Below are positions 11,950 through 23,600 of a DNA stretch of 64,000 bases, in pieces. The notes beneath the pieces are model-generated. The model ran no database searches and was not told where the DNA came from. It saw only the letters and a list, made by a program, of their open reading frames with translations. Both the position numbers and the translations under genes were made by a program. The stretch's first letter is position 1. Every line of letters begins with the position of its first letter. This DNA comes from Eudromia elegans (taxonomy: Eukaryota; Chordata; Aves; Tinamiformes; Tinamidae). The DNA is taken from NCBI GenBank assembly GCA_003342815.1, contig PTEX01000150.1:1634168-1698167 (forward strand). The letters run 5' to 3'.

Positions 11950-14829
11950 CGACAGGTGATAGGTAAATGCAAAGTAAAGCTGATGACCGAATTTGCACCC
12001 AAACTCCCATATGCCATGGGCTAGTCCTCTGTAAGCAGAAAAACTAATATTGACTGAATCTGTGGGCATAAACAGAATCCAATGGTGCTGATCTTCAACT
12101 TGGGGAAAGACTGAGTTTCTTTAGGAAAAAAAAGGTTTGTGGCATATTAGTATTAAAATAAATCCCAAAGAGAAGATTTATTCTGTGACATCTGCTGCAC
12201 AGAATCTCATAACTTAAACCAGATTTCCTAACCTCCGCTATCAGAGAGAGACTAATAGCAAGTATATTACCAGTGTTTGCCTAGATACTAGGACTCAAAT
12301 AGGTGACAAATCACATTATTTTGATCGTGTGATTTGTATTTCCAATATAAAGAGATTTTAGTTGTTCGCATGTATATGTGATTTTTGTGTGTGAACATGT
12401 ATAAGCAAAGGTTTCATAGTACTGGATGGACATCCTGTAGTAATGCAACAGTGTCCATCATCAAAGTGAGAGACATGTTGTCCTTGTCAGTGCTCTAAAC
12501 ATCTATGACTATTTCCTCTACTACTTCTTGAGCTCCTTAGTTCATGTATTCATGACATTCAGGAGAAAATTGAGCTGTGCCCGGATTACGGAAAACTGTA
12601 CTTAAGGATAGAACACACAGACAACACTCTTCCAACATCTTAGGAAATGGCTGCTCATTTTTCAGGTGGAGCCCATGCAACCATCATTCTCAATTCTGGG
12701 ACAGAGAAAGAATAGTCCAAGCCAGCATTTGCTGAAGGACAATAATCAGAAACCAAACCAACTGTGTTCTATGGTCAAAGAAATTGAACAATTTCAAAAG
12801 AGATCAGTTTAAAAGGATCTTTGTAATAAAATGTACACTGAGTGGTATCTAGCTTCCTGCAGATGCAAAAAGACATGCTGACCTTCAGTCAACAACAGAA
12901 GCCTTTGAGGAGAGAAACATCCAATGACTCAAAGTTCAGCAGATACGCAGTTGTATCATAGATTCTGTATAGATTAAAATCTTTTTGCTCCTGTCTTAAC
13001 TAGAACTGCCAAGACAGTAATAAAATAAAGATGAAGGAAAAATTGAAAAGATAGTTAAAAATAAAAAAAGAAAAAATAGCATGGAGTAAGGTAAAAATAT
13101 ATCCAGTTTCAACTGTCTCATCTCTAACAGGTGACTACTACACAAATCATTACTAAAAACCTGAATTAATCAAGTTTGACAAGTCACAACATTTCAGTGC
13201 AACCAGCTGACTTGTTTGGAAGGAGTTGGGAAGTTCTGTAATAGCAAATGGTAAAGGTAACACCAAAAACATAATCAAAATCCTGTCAGTAAAGTTTATA
13301 AATATTCTAAAGAGTGTTACAGGAGAACTAATGTTGCAACCTGCTGAGACACAGACATTCACTGAAAGAGGGCTACAGTAAGAGCCAGTGGGAGTGCTGG
13401 ATTACTGACAAGAAAACAAGCTCTCTGTACTTTATAATTTTGGTATTACTGGAAATAGCCTACAAATTAGCAAGATGACAGAACACAATGGAATATTACG
13501 GTGGGAAGCACTAGCTAGAGAACAGCTTATCACCTAAGTAAAAACATATGGAAATACACCAAGAAAATCTTGTCACTGACAAACAAAAACCCATTGAATT
13601 ATCCAGAGGAAGAAAAAAAACCCAAAACAAACAAATGATCCAAATGATTCATGTTGGTTGAATTGATGAGAAGATGGTTAAAAAAATCATATCCTTGCAT
13701 CACTTTTTTTTTTCTTTTAACAATCTCCAAACTGGATACATCTCCTAACCCACCAATCCGGACTCTAAAGTTGAACAGAATAAGGTTGCAGTGATAAAAT
13801 CCTGAATTTACTGACAATTCCTTCTTTTCTGAAAGAGAATGCTCATCTTGCCTCAAAAAGATGAGCATTTCTTCACTTGGTCCTCTCTTAAAAGAGTTAG
13901 GTAGCAGCTTTAGCAGTTTTAAAAAGAGAAAACTGAAATGCTTCAATTTTACAGCATCACCACTTCTATGAGACCGTCCCAGTAACTGGGGTCAGCACTG
14001 GTCCAAGTGCAACTCAGAAACAATACCTAGGAAGCTAACCTGGAAATTAAACTAAGTACTGGAATCAAAATTACATCTAAGCTTGTTGCATTGCAAAAGC
14101 ATGAAAATTGCATGAAAACTGTACAGATGTCAAAAATGGTCTGCTCATTGCCATTGCTTCCTGGATGAGAAATATAAAGGGACATCTAAAGGAGCATTTT
14201 CTGACTTCCAATAAAGTCAGAAAAAATCACCAGCACCAAAAATATCAATATTGGTGGCTTCGTTGTCAACATCTCCGCAGACAGCACTCTCAATCAAGGC
14301 ACTAGTCAGTGCCTTTACCAGTCTCTTCCTCCTGAATATCACGTAAACCAGTACTTGGCAAAAGTGCTAGCTCTGCTTTTGAAAACATTTTATCAGATCA
14401 TGTAATCTTCTGCAACTTAGAAAAGCAGCATTTTCTACCCTTATGACATGCAATAACTGCCACTACAAGGTAGAACCATTTTTAAGTACACAACATTCAG
14501 GACTAAAAGAAATCCTCAGCTGTCAATAAAAGATGCTATCAGAAAACAGAGACAAAATGCATAGTCATGATGACAAGATCCCCAAGAAAGTTATAAATAA
14601 ACTAAAATGTAAGGCAATTAAAATATTAAGTTGACCTCTCTCTTAAAAGTACCTTAATATTAACAGGACTAAAGAGCAGCAGACAGGAAAGTAAATTCAA
14701 AACAGTGTTCAGGGGGATTCTGAGAACTGTGTGTCAACAAGTCTGCATGTCTATATTAAAGTCACAATAAATACTAAAAGAAGGATCAAAAAGACAATCT
14801 TATGAAGTAACAAGCATGTTTTTTGTAAA

Positions 14830-15130
14830 AAAACCCAATCTACATTTATTGGACTCATTTGAGAGAGTTATGAGAATGTAGGTAAACGAAATGCCATTAA
14901 CTTTCTCAAGGCCTTAAATGAAGTGCCTCAAAAGCTCTTAAAGATACTGAGCTCTTTTGGTATGAGAAAGATAACCCATACACGGGCAAATAATCAGTTA
15001 AAAAAAAAGGAAAAAACCTCAGTAGGTTCCCTGAGCATCTCTACCAAGACTCTGCTATCCAGCTTTTTAAGAAATATTTGAAAAAAGGGTAGAGAACAAG
15101 TGACAAAACATGCTGATAAATCAGGTTGGA
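14830..15130 (+). mobile_element. Degraded CR1/L3-type LINE remnant, reverse-transcriptase part
   Basis: On the + strand, 14896-14985 resembles the LINE segment encoding F-S-K-A-F-(D)-x-V-P-H-x-x-L-L-x-x-L-x-S-x-G-(M)-R, spread across frames. About 100 bp on, near 15099-15125, a sequence aligns with the F-A-D-D-T-K catalytic-site region. Many indels. Recognised by similarity of nucleotide pattern only. Confidence 0.35.
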
Positions 15131-16364
15131 ACTAAAAACCAAACAATTGTAAAGTACAAATGGCACTTCACATCATAAAGTGACACAATAAATGGAATTC
15201 ATAGGTTAATAAGAATCCCCAAAAAATTTCAAGGAGAAAAACAAAACCAAAACCAACCACAATCCTAGCTTTACACACACACACAAATAGCCTTGAAATA
15301 CAGATAAATATGAAAATAGCTGGGACTAACAAGCAATCTTAAGAAAATGCTGGTTCAATACTCAGTCGAAAAATCATATGTTAGGAAACATTATGGAAGG
15401 AGTATAGAATAAAGTGGAAAATAATACATCTACATGTTGACTGCTGAATAAGCCTTTTGTTCCCCATATCAGAAATGGAACATTTCTGTAAATGTAAATT
15501 TAATAAATCTAGAAGGTATGCAAGGAAGACCTTTGTGGGAGTATCTGTTAAACAGACTAAAGACACTATGAACAGAAAATGCAGGGATATCGTAGCAGTC
15601 TGATGAATCATGCTTTACAGAGACGACGCATTCATTAGAAGACGGGCACAGTAATGTTCTTTTTAATAAGCAGGGGACATCAAACAAAACAGGTAGGCAT
15701 GAGGCTGAAAGGAAGCAGCCAGTAAAGCAAATTGTTTTACTTGATGTAAAATATGTAGAACTCCATGTCACATTCTCACATACGAAAAAAAAAAATCTGC
15801 CAAGGTTGGTTAGCACAAGGACACTGGCTCTGAGCTGCACATCATTAGTACATGAAGTAATACATAAGGAAAATAACACTCTACAAGACCTGTGTTGTTC
15901 ACATACTTTCCTCCATGTAACTGCTCTTGGTCATTCCCAAAACTCCGATTTAAGCAATTCCTTGGTAATGACCCTCTTTGCATTCCACAGTTGAATAAAG
16001 ACCATACTAATATATTCTTTAAATATATAATTTTTATTTTTGTTTTAGTGCATCTCATCTCATCATAAAAAGACTGTATGTCATTTCCCTTTGTAGGGAA
16101 ATCAAGAAAAGAGCCAATAAGAAAATAAAGATCTCCAGTTACAATTATGCCTAAGCAAAATGCTAACATTAAATTACTTGTATATTCTGAGGAACACACC
16201 ATTTTAATAACTAAGAAAACTCTACAGGTATCTTTTATTTATAAGCTATATTTATAAACTATAAGCTTATTACATTAAACATATTTAACATATTATCATA
16301 GTAATATTTCAATATATTACCATAATGAGCTTGTATTTTGCCCATACAATGTTTCAGATTTTAC

Positions 16365-16500
16365 CTTTAACTGGATCCAACTGTTCCTGGGAAAGAATAC
16401 TACACAGCACGGGGTTCTTCCACACTCCCTTCTCTTGAGTAAGTGTGGTCAAAATATGCAGTTCCCGGCTACCATTTTCCATCAAGTTTTTATGAGCCAC
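16365..16500 (-). CDS. ZNF292: ZNF292 coding exon 4 (residues 133-178)
   Basis: The acceptor ends CCTTCAG. The exon encodes VAHKNLMENGSRELHILTTL, TQEKGVWKNPVLCSILSQEQ and LDPVK, then one base of the next codon. The donor is GTAAAA, weaker than its neighbours. GVWKNPVLCSILSQE is one of the most conserved stretches of the ZNF292/RLF N-terminal domain. The 136-nt length leaves phase 1, which exon 5 completes as Val. Confidence 0.97.
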
Positions 16501-17808
16501 CTGAAGGATATATTTTATAAAACAGAATATGGTAAAACAAACAAACAAACAAACAACAGAAAAGCTTAAGAACATATGAGCTTTATACCTTATGTTAAAA
16601 TAGAAAAATTCAGACAAAGAGTAAAATGTACATTATAAAGATCTTAATATTCAGTCTGTATAGGTGTTATCTCTATCTCTGCCTCTCGAGATGTAGGCAA
16701 AGAAACCACAAAGACTCAGTGTCCCAAACTGAGATTTGTTAATCGAGCCACTTCTTAAGTTTCTGAAATAGAATTTTGAAATAAGCTTCTATCTTAAAAT
16801 GAAGGATGAGAAAAGACTGTGGTTCACATAATTGGCTGGCAGCAGCAGATTGATGCATTACTGAAGACCAAAGATTTGAGCTGTAAAGCTCATCTAAACG
16901 CTGTATGCAACTATGATGAAGGTAAACAGAAGTCCCAAAATCAGTTAAAATAATTTCCAATAAATTGCATTTAGATTGCAGTTATACAGAATCAGAGGGA
17001 TGTTTGGAAGCAAAATAACTTCCTTGATTGTGAGTTAAATAGTAATTCACAACTAACACGTTCTGAAAAAAGGAAAGGATCATCTAAATCTTTTCCATTT
17101 TTCTGTAGTTTGCATTTGCTCTGAAGGACGTGGAACCTCTCACACAAAACACATCTCTTCAGAGTTCATTTATGACTGGCAGTTTCTAGTAAAAACGTAC
17201 TCTAAAAAACATCCCTGAATTTTCCTACACTTAATGTTGTCTGACAATACTTAGAAGAAGGAGAACTTTTCTTATTCTTAATGTAGGCCAAGAAAACTTT
17301 TTTTTCAGTTACTCCTCCCACTGCACACAGGTTTTTTTAACAAATTCTAGACAGGACTTCACACCACATGGTTTGATTAATACTGAGAAACAGAACTTGT
17401 TCCACATCCTTCTCCAAAGCACAGCACTAATCCTTAAGCTATTAGTGCCTGTGGGAGATCCTGCAGTACCAGTAGATGTTTTCATTCATACTGAACCTCA
17501 AACGTACAAACAGTAAATATCAAAGAATGACTCATATGATATTATTCCATTTCTAACAGTATTAATAGACAAGTTTTTTTTTAACATTAGCTTATTTCTA
17601 AGTATCTTAGCATATTCCTTTTCTGCAAAGACAAGTGATTTGACTGACAACTTAATTATTTCAGAGTGCACAGAATTTCCAGCTGAAGGGCTGGATATTT
17701 ATCATGCACTAAGAAACAAGTCTTCAGACAGACCACATACTTAATACTCCCAAGTTTCCAAACCTTTTGTAAAAGCTGTTAAATCTTCATTTCATGAAGC
17801 AAACTCAC
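16501..17808 (-). other. ZNF292: ZNF292 intron 3
   Basis: 1,308 bp. Apart from an (ACAA)5 microsatellite at 16536-16556, close upstream of exon 4's acceptor region boundary, nothing is recognised. Confidence 0.75.
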
Positions 17809-17887
17809 CTGTACAAAAGCCTGAAATTCTTCCCATTTACTTTCAGGTAAATCAAGAGGCAGACACAGTAGGAGTTCAATACAGCTT
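17809..17887 (-). CDS. ZNF292: ZNF292 coding exon 3 (residues 106-132)
   Basis: This 79-nt exon has too short an open frame to stand out alone. Its first base completes the Leu codon begun in exon 2. It then encodes SCIELLLCLPLDLPESKWEE and FQAFVQ, matching the family's SC-E-LLLCLP...WE-FQAFVQ segment. The acceptor is CCTCCTAG and the donor GTGAGT. Phase agreement with both neighbours makes the call firm. Intron 2 before it is only 489 bp and is dominated by an extreme homopolymer tract. Confidence 0.96.
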
Positions 17888-18021
17888 CTAGGAGGTAATT
17901 GAAACAGTATTTCAGGCAAATTTTAGTTTTTAAGATGTATAATATACAGCTTTTTATTCCAGTTTGAAATTACTAATTTGCTTGAAATCACAAAGAGTCA
18001 CAAAACAGTTTGTTTCTTTTA

Positions 18022-18077
<56 letters not shown>

Positions 18078-18080
18078 CAC

Positions 18081-18118
<38 letters not shown>

Positions 18119-18376
18119 TTTTCCTTTGAAGTCCAATCCCATAGCAACCTGTGTAATAGTAAAGTGACCATTTCTAATTAGGGATGTTGGCTTGCTTCAG
18201 AACAGAAGAACTCTTGGAAAGATTGCTCCATTTCCAACAATCAAAGAAATTTTTTCTCAGACATAGATCACCATGAGGGAAAAAAACCCGTGTTTTCCAG
18301 CTTATTGAGAAGTATTATAGGTTATTAATTCCACTGAGAAAGCATTACGCAAAGTTAATAAAAAAAATATACTCAC
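17888..18376 (-). other. ZNF292: ZNF292 intron 2 with giant homopolymer
   Basis: Only 489 bp, of which about 92 bp (18025-18116) is a nearly pure A tract on the + strand, so U-rich in the transcript. No coding content. Confidence 0.85.
18025..18116 (+). repeat. Interrupted poly(A): A51, TTCACC, A35
   Basis: Two long A runs separated by six bases, within the 489-bp intron 2, ending 137 bp from the exon 3 acceptor. On the transcript it reads U35-GGUGAA-U51. Likely unstable in length. Confidence 0.95.
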
Positions 18377-18531
18377 AGTGCTAAACGTTCAAGCACAAAG
18401 GCTACATTTTCACACTCAGAGGTAAGAAAAGGTCGTGCTTTAACATAGCTTCGGATAGCCACTGTGTACACTTCTAACAATGGCAGAGGATCTTCTGATG
18501 TTTTCCACTTTTCTGCATATTCCAGCAAAGT
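18377..18531 (-). CDS. ZNF292: ZNF292 coding exon 2 (residues 55-106)
   Basis: The 155-nt exon opens after a pyrimidine-rich acceptor ending ACAG. It encodes TLLEYAEKWKTSEDPLPLLE, VYTVAIRSYVKARPFLTSEC and ENVAFVLERLA, plus two bases of the next Leu codon. The donor is GTGAGT. It is part of the conserved N-terminal alpha-helical domain shared by ZNF292 and RLF; the TSEDPLPLLEVY wording is specific to ZNF292. No premature stops or frameshifts are seen. Confidence 0.97.
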
Positions 18532-19899
18532 CTGTATAGAAAGAGGAACAAACAAACCCAAAATTCCAGAATAAATTTAAGATCTTAATTTTACACTCCT
18601 CACTAATATCCTTCTCAACAATTCCTTTCATGGCTTTAAAATTAGTATGTTCCCCAAATGTGACTCTTCCTTAAAATATATTAGTTCTTTCATATGTCTG
18701 ACACTGAACTCCTTACTAAAAATTCTTCTGTGATCATATAAAAATGTAATGACTGACACTTTTCCTCAATCATATCATTGACTTTCTGTCCACATTTTCC
18801 ATATTTAGAGGATACCTCTGGGAACATAAATACTAAGGGTTTTTTTTCCACAAATGCACAATTAAGACTGAAAATTCATTTTTTAGACACTCATCTCTAG
18901 AGTTCAGCTTTGAAAGCAAATAAATTTGAAAGCATTAGTCTCTATTTTCATTTCTCTACTTTCAGGAACTATTTTACATTTTCTCTGTTTTGCCTTCTTG
19001 CCACTGTAGGTATTTTCAGGGTACAAATGGTCTGTTTAAATGATCTGTCCTGAGAAGGATATGAACTAAACATTTTAACGATCGTGTATAAGCGCTCAGA
19101 ACACATTAGTCAAAAAGGTGCTTTCCAACTTGATACAGAAATACCTCAGTGACTTGGAAATAAAACCAATTACGGTGATGTATACCCAGTTCTACAGGGG
19201 TGAAATCACCACCACCACCAAAGGTAGAAAAGGCTCCCACTCATTTCAGTTGGGAGATTTAAACGTAGATATATACATTAAACTGCAGTAGCTGGCAAGG
19301 TTCTTGGGCCAATTTACAGAATGTGGTCCCCTGAGAGCTCTGCTGTGAAGCCCTGGGCAGCTTAGCAGCTTGTAAACTAACTTCTAAACTGTCAGTTTAC
19401 AGCCTGTCATTTTAAGACTGTCAATTTTACCACTTGTTTTTTATGTGAATAAGAAGTAGAAAACTCTGAGAAACAGTAATTTATGTTTAGATCTCAAAAC
19501 TAATGCCCTGCTCCTGATTGCGCCATTAGAAGAAGCTGTCTACAGCAATGCCCTGTGCAGCTGTATCTCAAAGGACGGAAATTACTCATTTTGGTAACCT
19601 GTTTTTGTGTTTGACTACTCTTTATTATTTTTTCTCTCCCTAATATCTAATCCAAATTTCCAAATTTCCTGTGTTCAAACTCATGCGCATTGCCTCTTTT
19701 TCTGTCACGTGCAACTCCAAGAGCATGGTTCTGGCTGCTCTATATCCATATCCACACATGCTGCATGATGACAGCAACACAGTTCCTACCAAGAGCCTTC
19801 TCCTCTTGACGCCACATCCCATTCTCTCCACCTCTCCTGTGCTCCAACCCTTGATCATCCTGCTGGTCCCCACTGGGTTCACTCCTGCCTCCCAAAACC

Positions 19900-20605
19900 T
19901 GGCTCACAGCAGGAAACCCTACACTGGACTCAGTTCTCCAAAAGCAGTGCCCAGCAAAGAGGGATAACCACTTCCCTCGGTGCGCAGGCGACACCCATGG
20001 CTGCTGTCGGCCCTCTGTGCTGCAAAGACACACTGCTGGCTCACACTCTCCTTTCTGTCCACCAGACACCTGCTCTGTCCTTCCTGTGGAGCTGCTCCCT
20101 GCCGGATGGTTCCCAGTCTCTCCTGCCACGTCAGGTTATCACCTCCCACATGCGGCACTCTGCGTTTGTCCTTGCTGAACTTCACACCAGCCCATTCTAC
20201 CAGGCTCTTGAGGACCCTCAGAAAAGCCCTTGAGTCCCGTCCTTGAGTGTTCCGATTGCTCCCACCAAGCTGGTGTCATCTACAAACTCACTGAGGGTGA
20301 ATCCAGCTCCTGATAAAGGAGTTAGAGGCCATACCAGGATCAGTCCCTACGGGATGCCACAAAAAGGCAGTCAGTCACCATTGGACTTCATAACACTGAT
20401 CACAAGGCTTGGAGCCCCGCGCTCTGGCCACCTTATACTGCCCGGATGAGCCGACTATTTGAGGAATTGGTCTATAAAGATACTGCTACCTGAGACCATC
20501 TCCAGGGCCTTGCTAAAGTCAAGTAGACAACATCTGCTGTTCTCCCCTCATACACACAGCAACTGCTTCCTCACAGAAGGCAGTCAAGCTGGTCAACGTG
20601 GAAAC
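19900..20605 (-). mobile_element. Degraded CR1 LINE, reverse-transcriptase region, antisense to +
   Basis: Read on the minus strand, 20540-20500 encodes VVYLDFSKALEMVS, the conserved CR1 reverse-transcriptase segment. Further along, 20340-20280 corresponds to the region around the FADD motif (here EFVDDTSL). Segments at about 20170 and 20010-20060 align with known downstream CR1 sequence on the way to the 3' end. Several stops and indels. It is inserted in ZNF292 intron 1 in the same orientation as the gene. The short + strand open frames here are its shadows. Confidence 0.75.
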
Positions 20606-23600
20606 ATTTTACACAGCTCACACTATCAAGGCCACTTAGCAAAACTTTCATTTTCCCTTTTCATTAATTTTAGTGTAATTAAATCAAGTTTGACAGTATT
20701 GGTTCAATTCTGACAGAGTTTGTTCCAGTCAGGAAAACATATAACATTCTTAACGAACATGTTACATCTGAGATATAATGCAACTCAAACTACATGGAGG
20801 CCTAAAGCACGCTGTTCCTCAGTTTATGTATTAGAAAATAAAAGCAAAAGAATATTAACTTTTCAGGAAAGACAGGGCACTCACACTAAAAGGCAAGAGA
20901 AAACAATGTTTATTCCAGTCTTCAACTTTACTGAATTTAGCTTATGTTGACCTATATATTGCATCATCTCCGTTAATATCAGCACCGAGCTAGCTAGCAG
21001 CGCTAAGAGCGTATTTGAAATTAGTACATTTAACCATGACCAAAATAAACATTTATCAAAATTTCCACCATATTCTGCTGAATCAGGAAGCTGTTCAATG
21101 CAGTTACTCAGTCACAATCCTGCAGCCAGGACACAGCACAGACAAAACACCATGGACTAACAGTATCCCAGCCTAAGACATAGCAGGGAAGCAATAGGCA
21201 GTTCGGGTCAACTAGTTATTTTAAAGAACATTTTAGTTTAAAAAGAAGTCTTAACACATGCTCAGATTTTATAAAAAGCTATATGCTCCACCTTCTTGTG
21301 CATGTAGATCTCTGCAATTTTGACTAAGATCTTGCCTCTTTAACCTGAACCCCCTTCTAGTAGTTGTAAGAAAGCACCACAGATCACGGTAGAGCAATCA
21401 AAAAAGAGTGAACTTCAGCATGCAAGAAGTAGTGGTGAAGACAAGATGACAAACAAGCATCTTAGCAGACATCTATTTTTGTGTCCTTGCTAATTTTGAC
21501 CAATGGGCTAGAATAATCAGCTCAGAACAAAGCATTCTGTGGCAGTCTCAAAAGAGGCTTCAGCAAAAGTCTCCCTCTTTACAAATACTCATGTAACTAA
21601 ATGTACTATAATTTCTATTACTTTTTCTCCATAAATGACATGTTTAAGAATGCCAGATGTAAAGTTGTCAACCTGTAGAACAAAACAGTGTATAAAAGTA
21701 TACCTTACATCCTTCACTTTTTGGTTACTCAGTCAAGTGGCTTTGGGTCAAGCGGCATCTGTTTGGGCAGAACACTGTCTTCTTCCCTCAGTGTAACTGA
21801 TAGAAGTGTTCACATTAAAAGATTGCACGGGAAAAGCTTTGGCTTTACAGGAATGCCATACAAGTCTTACACAGCAAACCATTGCTCATTAACTTGATGC
21901 TGTTCCCTTCTTGATAGGAATACAGCACAAGAACCAGTGCAGCACCTTTCACAGAATAATAGCACACAAAATTTTAAACTACATCCTATAATTGCTTAAT
22001 CCTTTTTCTGCACATGATTTTTTTTTCTCTTAGGTGCTCAGATGTGACTTTTATTTTTGCACTGCAGAAAAGAGCACACAATCACTTTTGTTACAGATCA
22101 ACATCCCAGCTTTATTAATTTTATACTTGCTTAAAAGAAACAATTCTCTCTCTGAAGTGAAAATATGAAAGCAAGCTGCTGGTGATATTATCAGCATAAC
22201 AACTGATAAATATGGTAATAAAACATCTGGTATAGCTTATAGTTCATCTGGCTTCTTAAATGACAAGAAAATTCTTTGCATTAGTGTGGAACGCTACCAG
22301 CAAAAACAGCGAGTGAGTTCCATCTAACTGGAAAGGCATATATAAAGATGATGTTGTCATCACAAATGACTTTCCCTTTCTGATTTATTTGAAGCAATCA
22401 ATGTACCTCTCATTTTAGACTAAATATTTAAACAAAAACGACATATAGTAGTTAACATACCAGACCAAGGCAGTAATAAGTTTCATAAATTGCCATTTAG
22501 TTTTGTCTAGCTCATTGTCCAAAACCACCAGAGTTGACTTGGCCACCATAAAGCTGCCAAAAAAGCTTCTGTCAGTACGATAAGCACATATTTAAGAAGC
22601 CAATACATTTAGTCATGAACCGTTTAGTATCAGAAACACACCAGGTTCATCTGTTAATGACAATGTAAATCTAATTTTGAATGTACAGCTCATCTACCTT
22701 TACTCATGTCCTTTTCAGAAGCCCACATACAGCAGAAAGATTAATGCATGCTTTGACATAGCAAAGGACATTTCAAAGTCAGCTACCAAACTAAAACAAC
22801 ATATCCTTCAAGTTGCCAAGTGCTAAGTTGGGCAGGGAGGTGTTAAACAGGGGAGGAAAGAAGAAAGAGGGTGAAGAAGGAAAGGGAAATGGGACAGTAG
22901 GTCATCTGAGAAGCACATCTATATAACTAAGAGGATTCTTGCTAGCTGTTGTAAGGATAGAAAACACTAAAATATGAAGAAGAAACCAACTGACTCAGCA
23001 GAGACAGTGATTCAGAAAATGCAAAAAATGTTGGTGGAGACCTATAAAAAAACTAGGTTAGAAGGTGTCTTTTGTCAGGGAGCAAACAGAAGGCTTGCAA
23101 AGAGTCAGCATACTGGAAAAGCCTCAACCAACCAGTATCACAGCCCTACTAGAGCAAGGAGAGGGGGACAGGCCCCTGTGACAGAAGCCTAGTGAAATTC
23201 TTCCCAGTAATTAAGAAATATCACAGAGTCCTGTGGCAAGTACCAGAAAACTGGACTGAGGAGGAGTTCTAAAAACCACTTGCTGAATCTATGAAAACCC
23301 AAACAATACTATTCTAAGCCACGTCTGGAGCAATAAAGATAAATTGAAGCAAATTAAGATCAATTTTGATAATAAGAGACTTAAGAGTAGTTAACAACAA
23401 CAACAACTAGACAGAATCATTAACTGGCAAATTCTCAGAATCCACCTAATAATCCACCTAATCCATCTGGCATGCTGATGAAATGTTAGAACTGATAATC
23501 ACAGAATCACATCCTTTACAAGAAGCATCTACGGATGCAAACACTTTGTATAAGGCACACAGAGAAGTTTGCCCTGTAACACAGTGACACTAATTGCAGC

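Larger units (their letters stand above)
6167..16364 (-). other. ZNF292: ZNF292 intron 4
   Basis: 10.2 kb. It holds the DIRS-like fossil around 9.5-9.9 kb, a likely old LINE remnant near 14.83-15.13 kb, the T57 tract with an ambiguous base at 7631-7687 and an A40 tract at 11908-11947. The 115- to 136-codon minus-strand open frames at 13599-13946, 15469-15879 and 15810-16202 match no family I know and look like chance frames in AT-rich DNA. Confidence 0.75.

Noticed and set aside
13599..13946. 115-codon minus-strand frame
   Set aside because: Lys/Leu/Phe-rich, crosses an oligo(A/T) run, no family match.
15469..16202. Two 130- to 136-codon minus-strand frames in intron 4
   Set aside because: No recognisable domain; hydrophobic, Cys/Phe-rich composition typical of chance frames in AT-rich DNA. 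No convincing splice signals checked out.
17964..18167. 67-codon poly-lysine frame
   Set aside because: Translation of a homopolymer A tract.
19640..20129. Several overlapping 75- to 130-codon frames on both strands
   Set aside because: They lie in or next to degraded CR1 sequence and have no consistent coding pattern.
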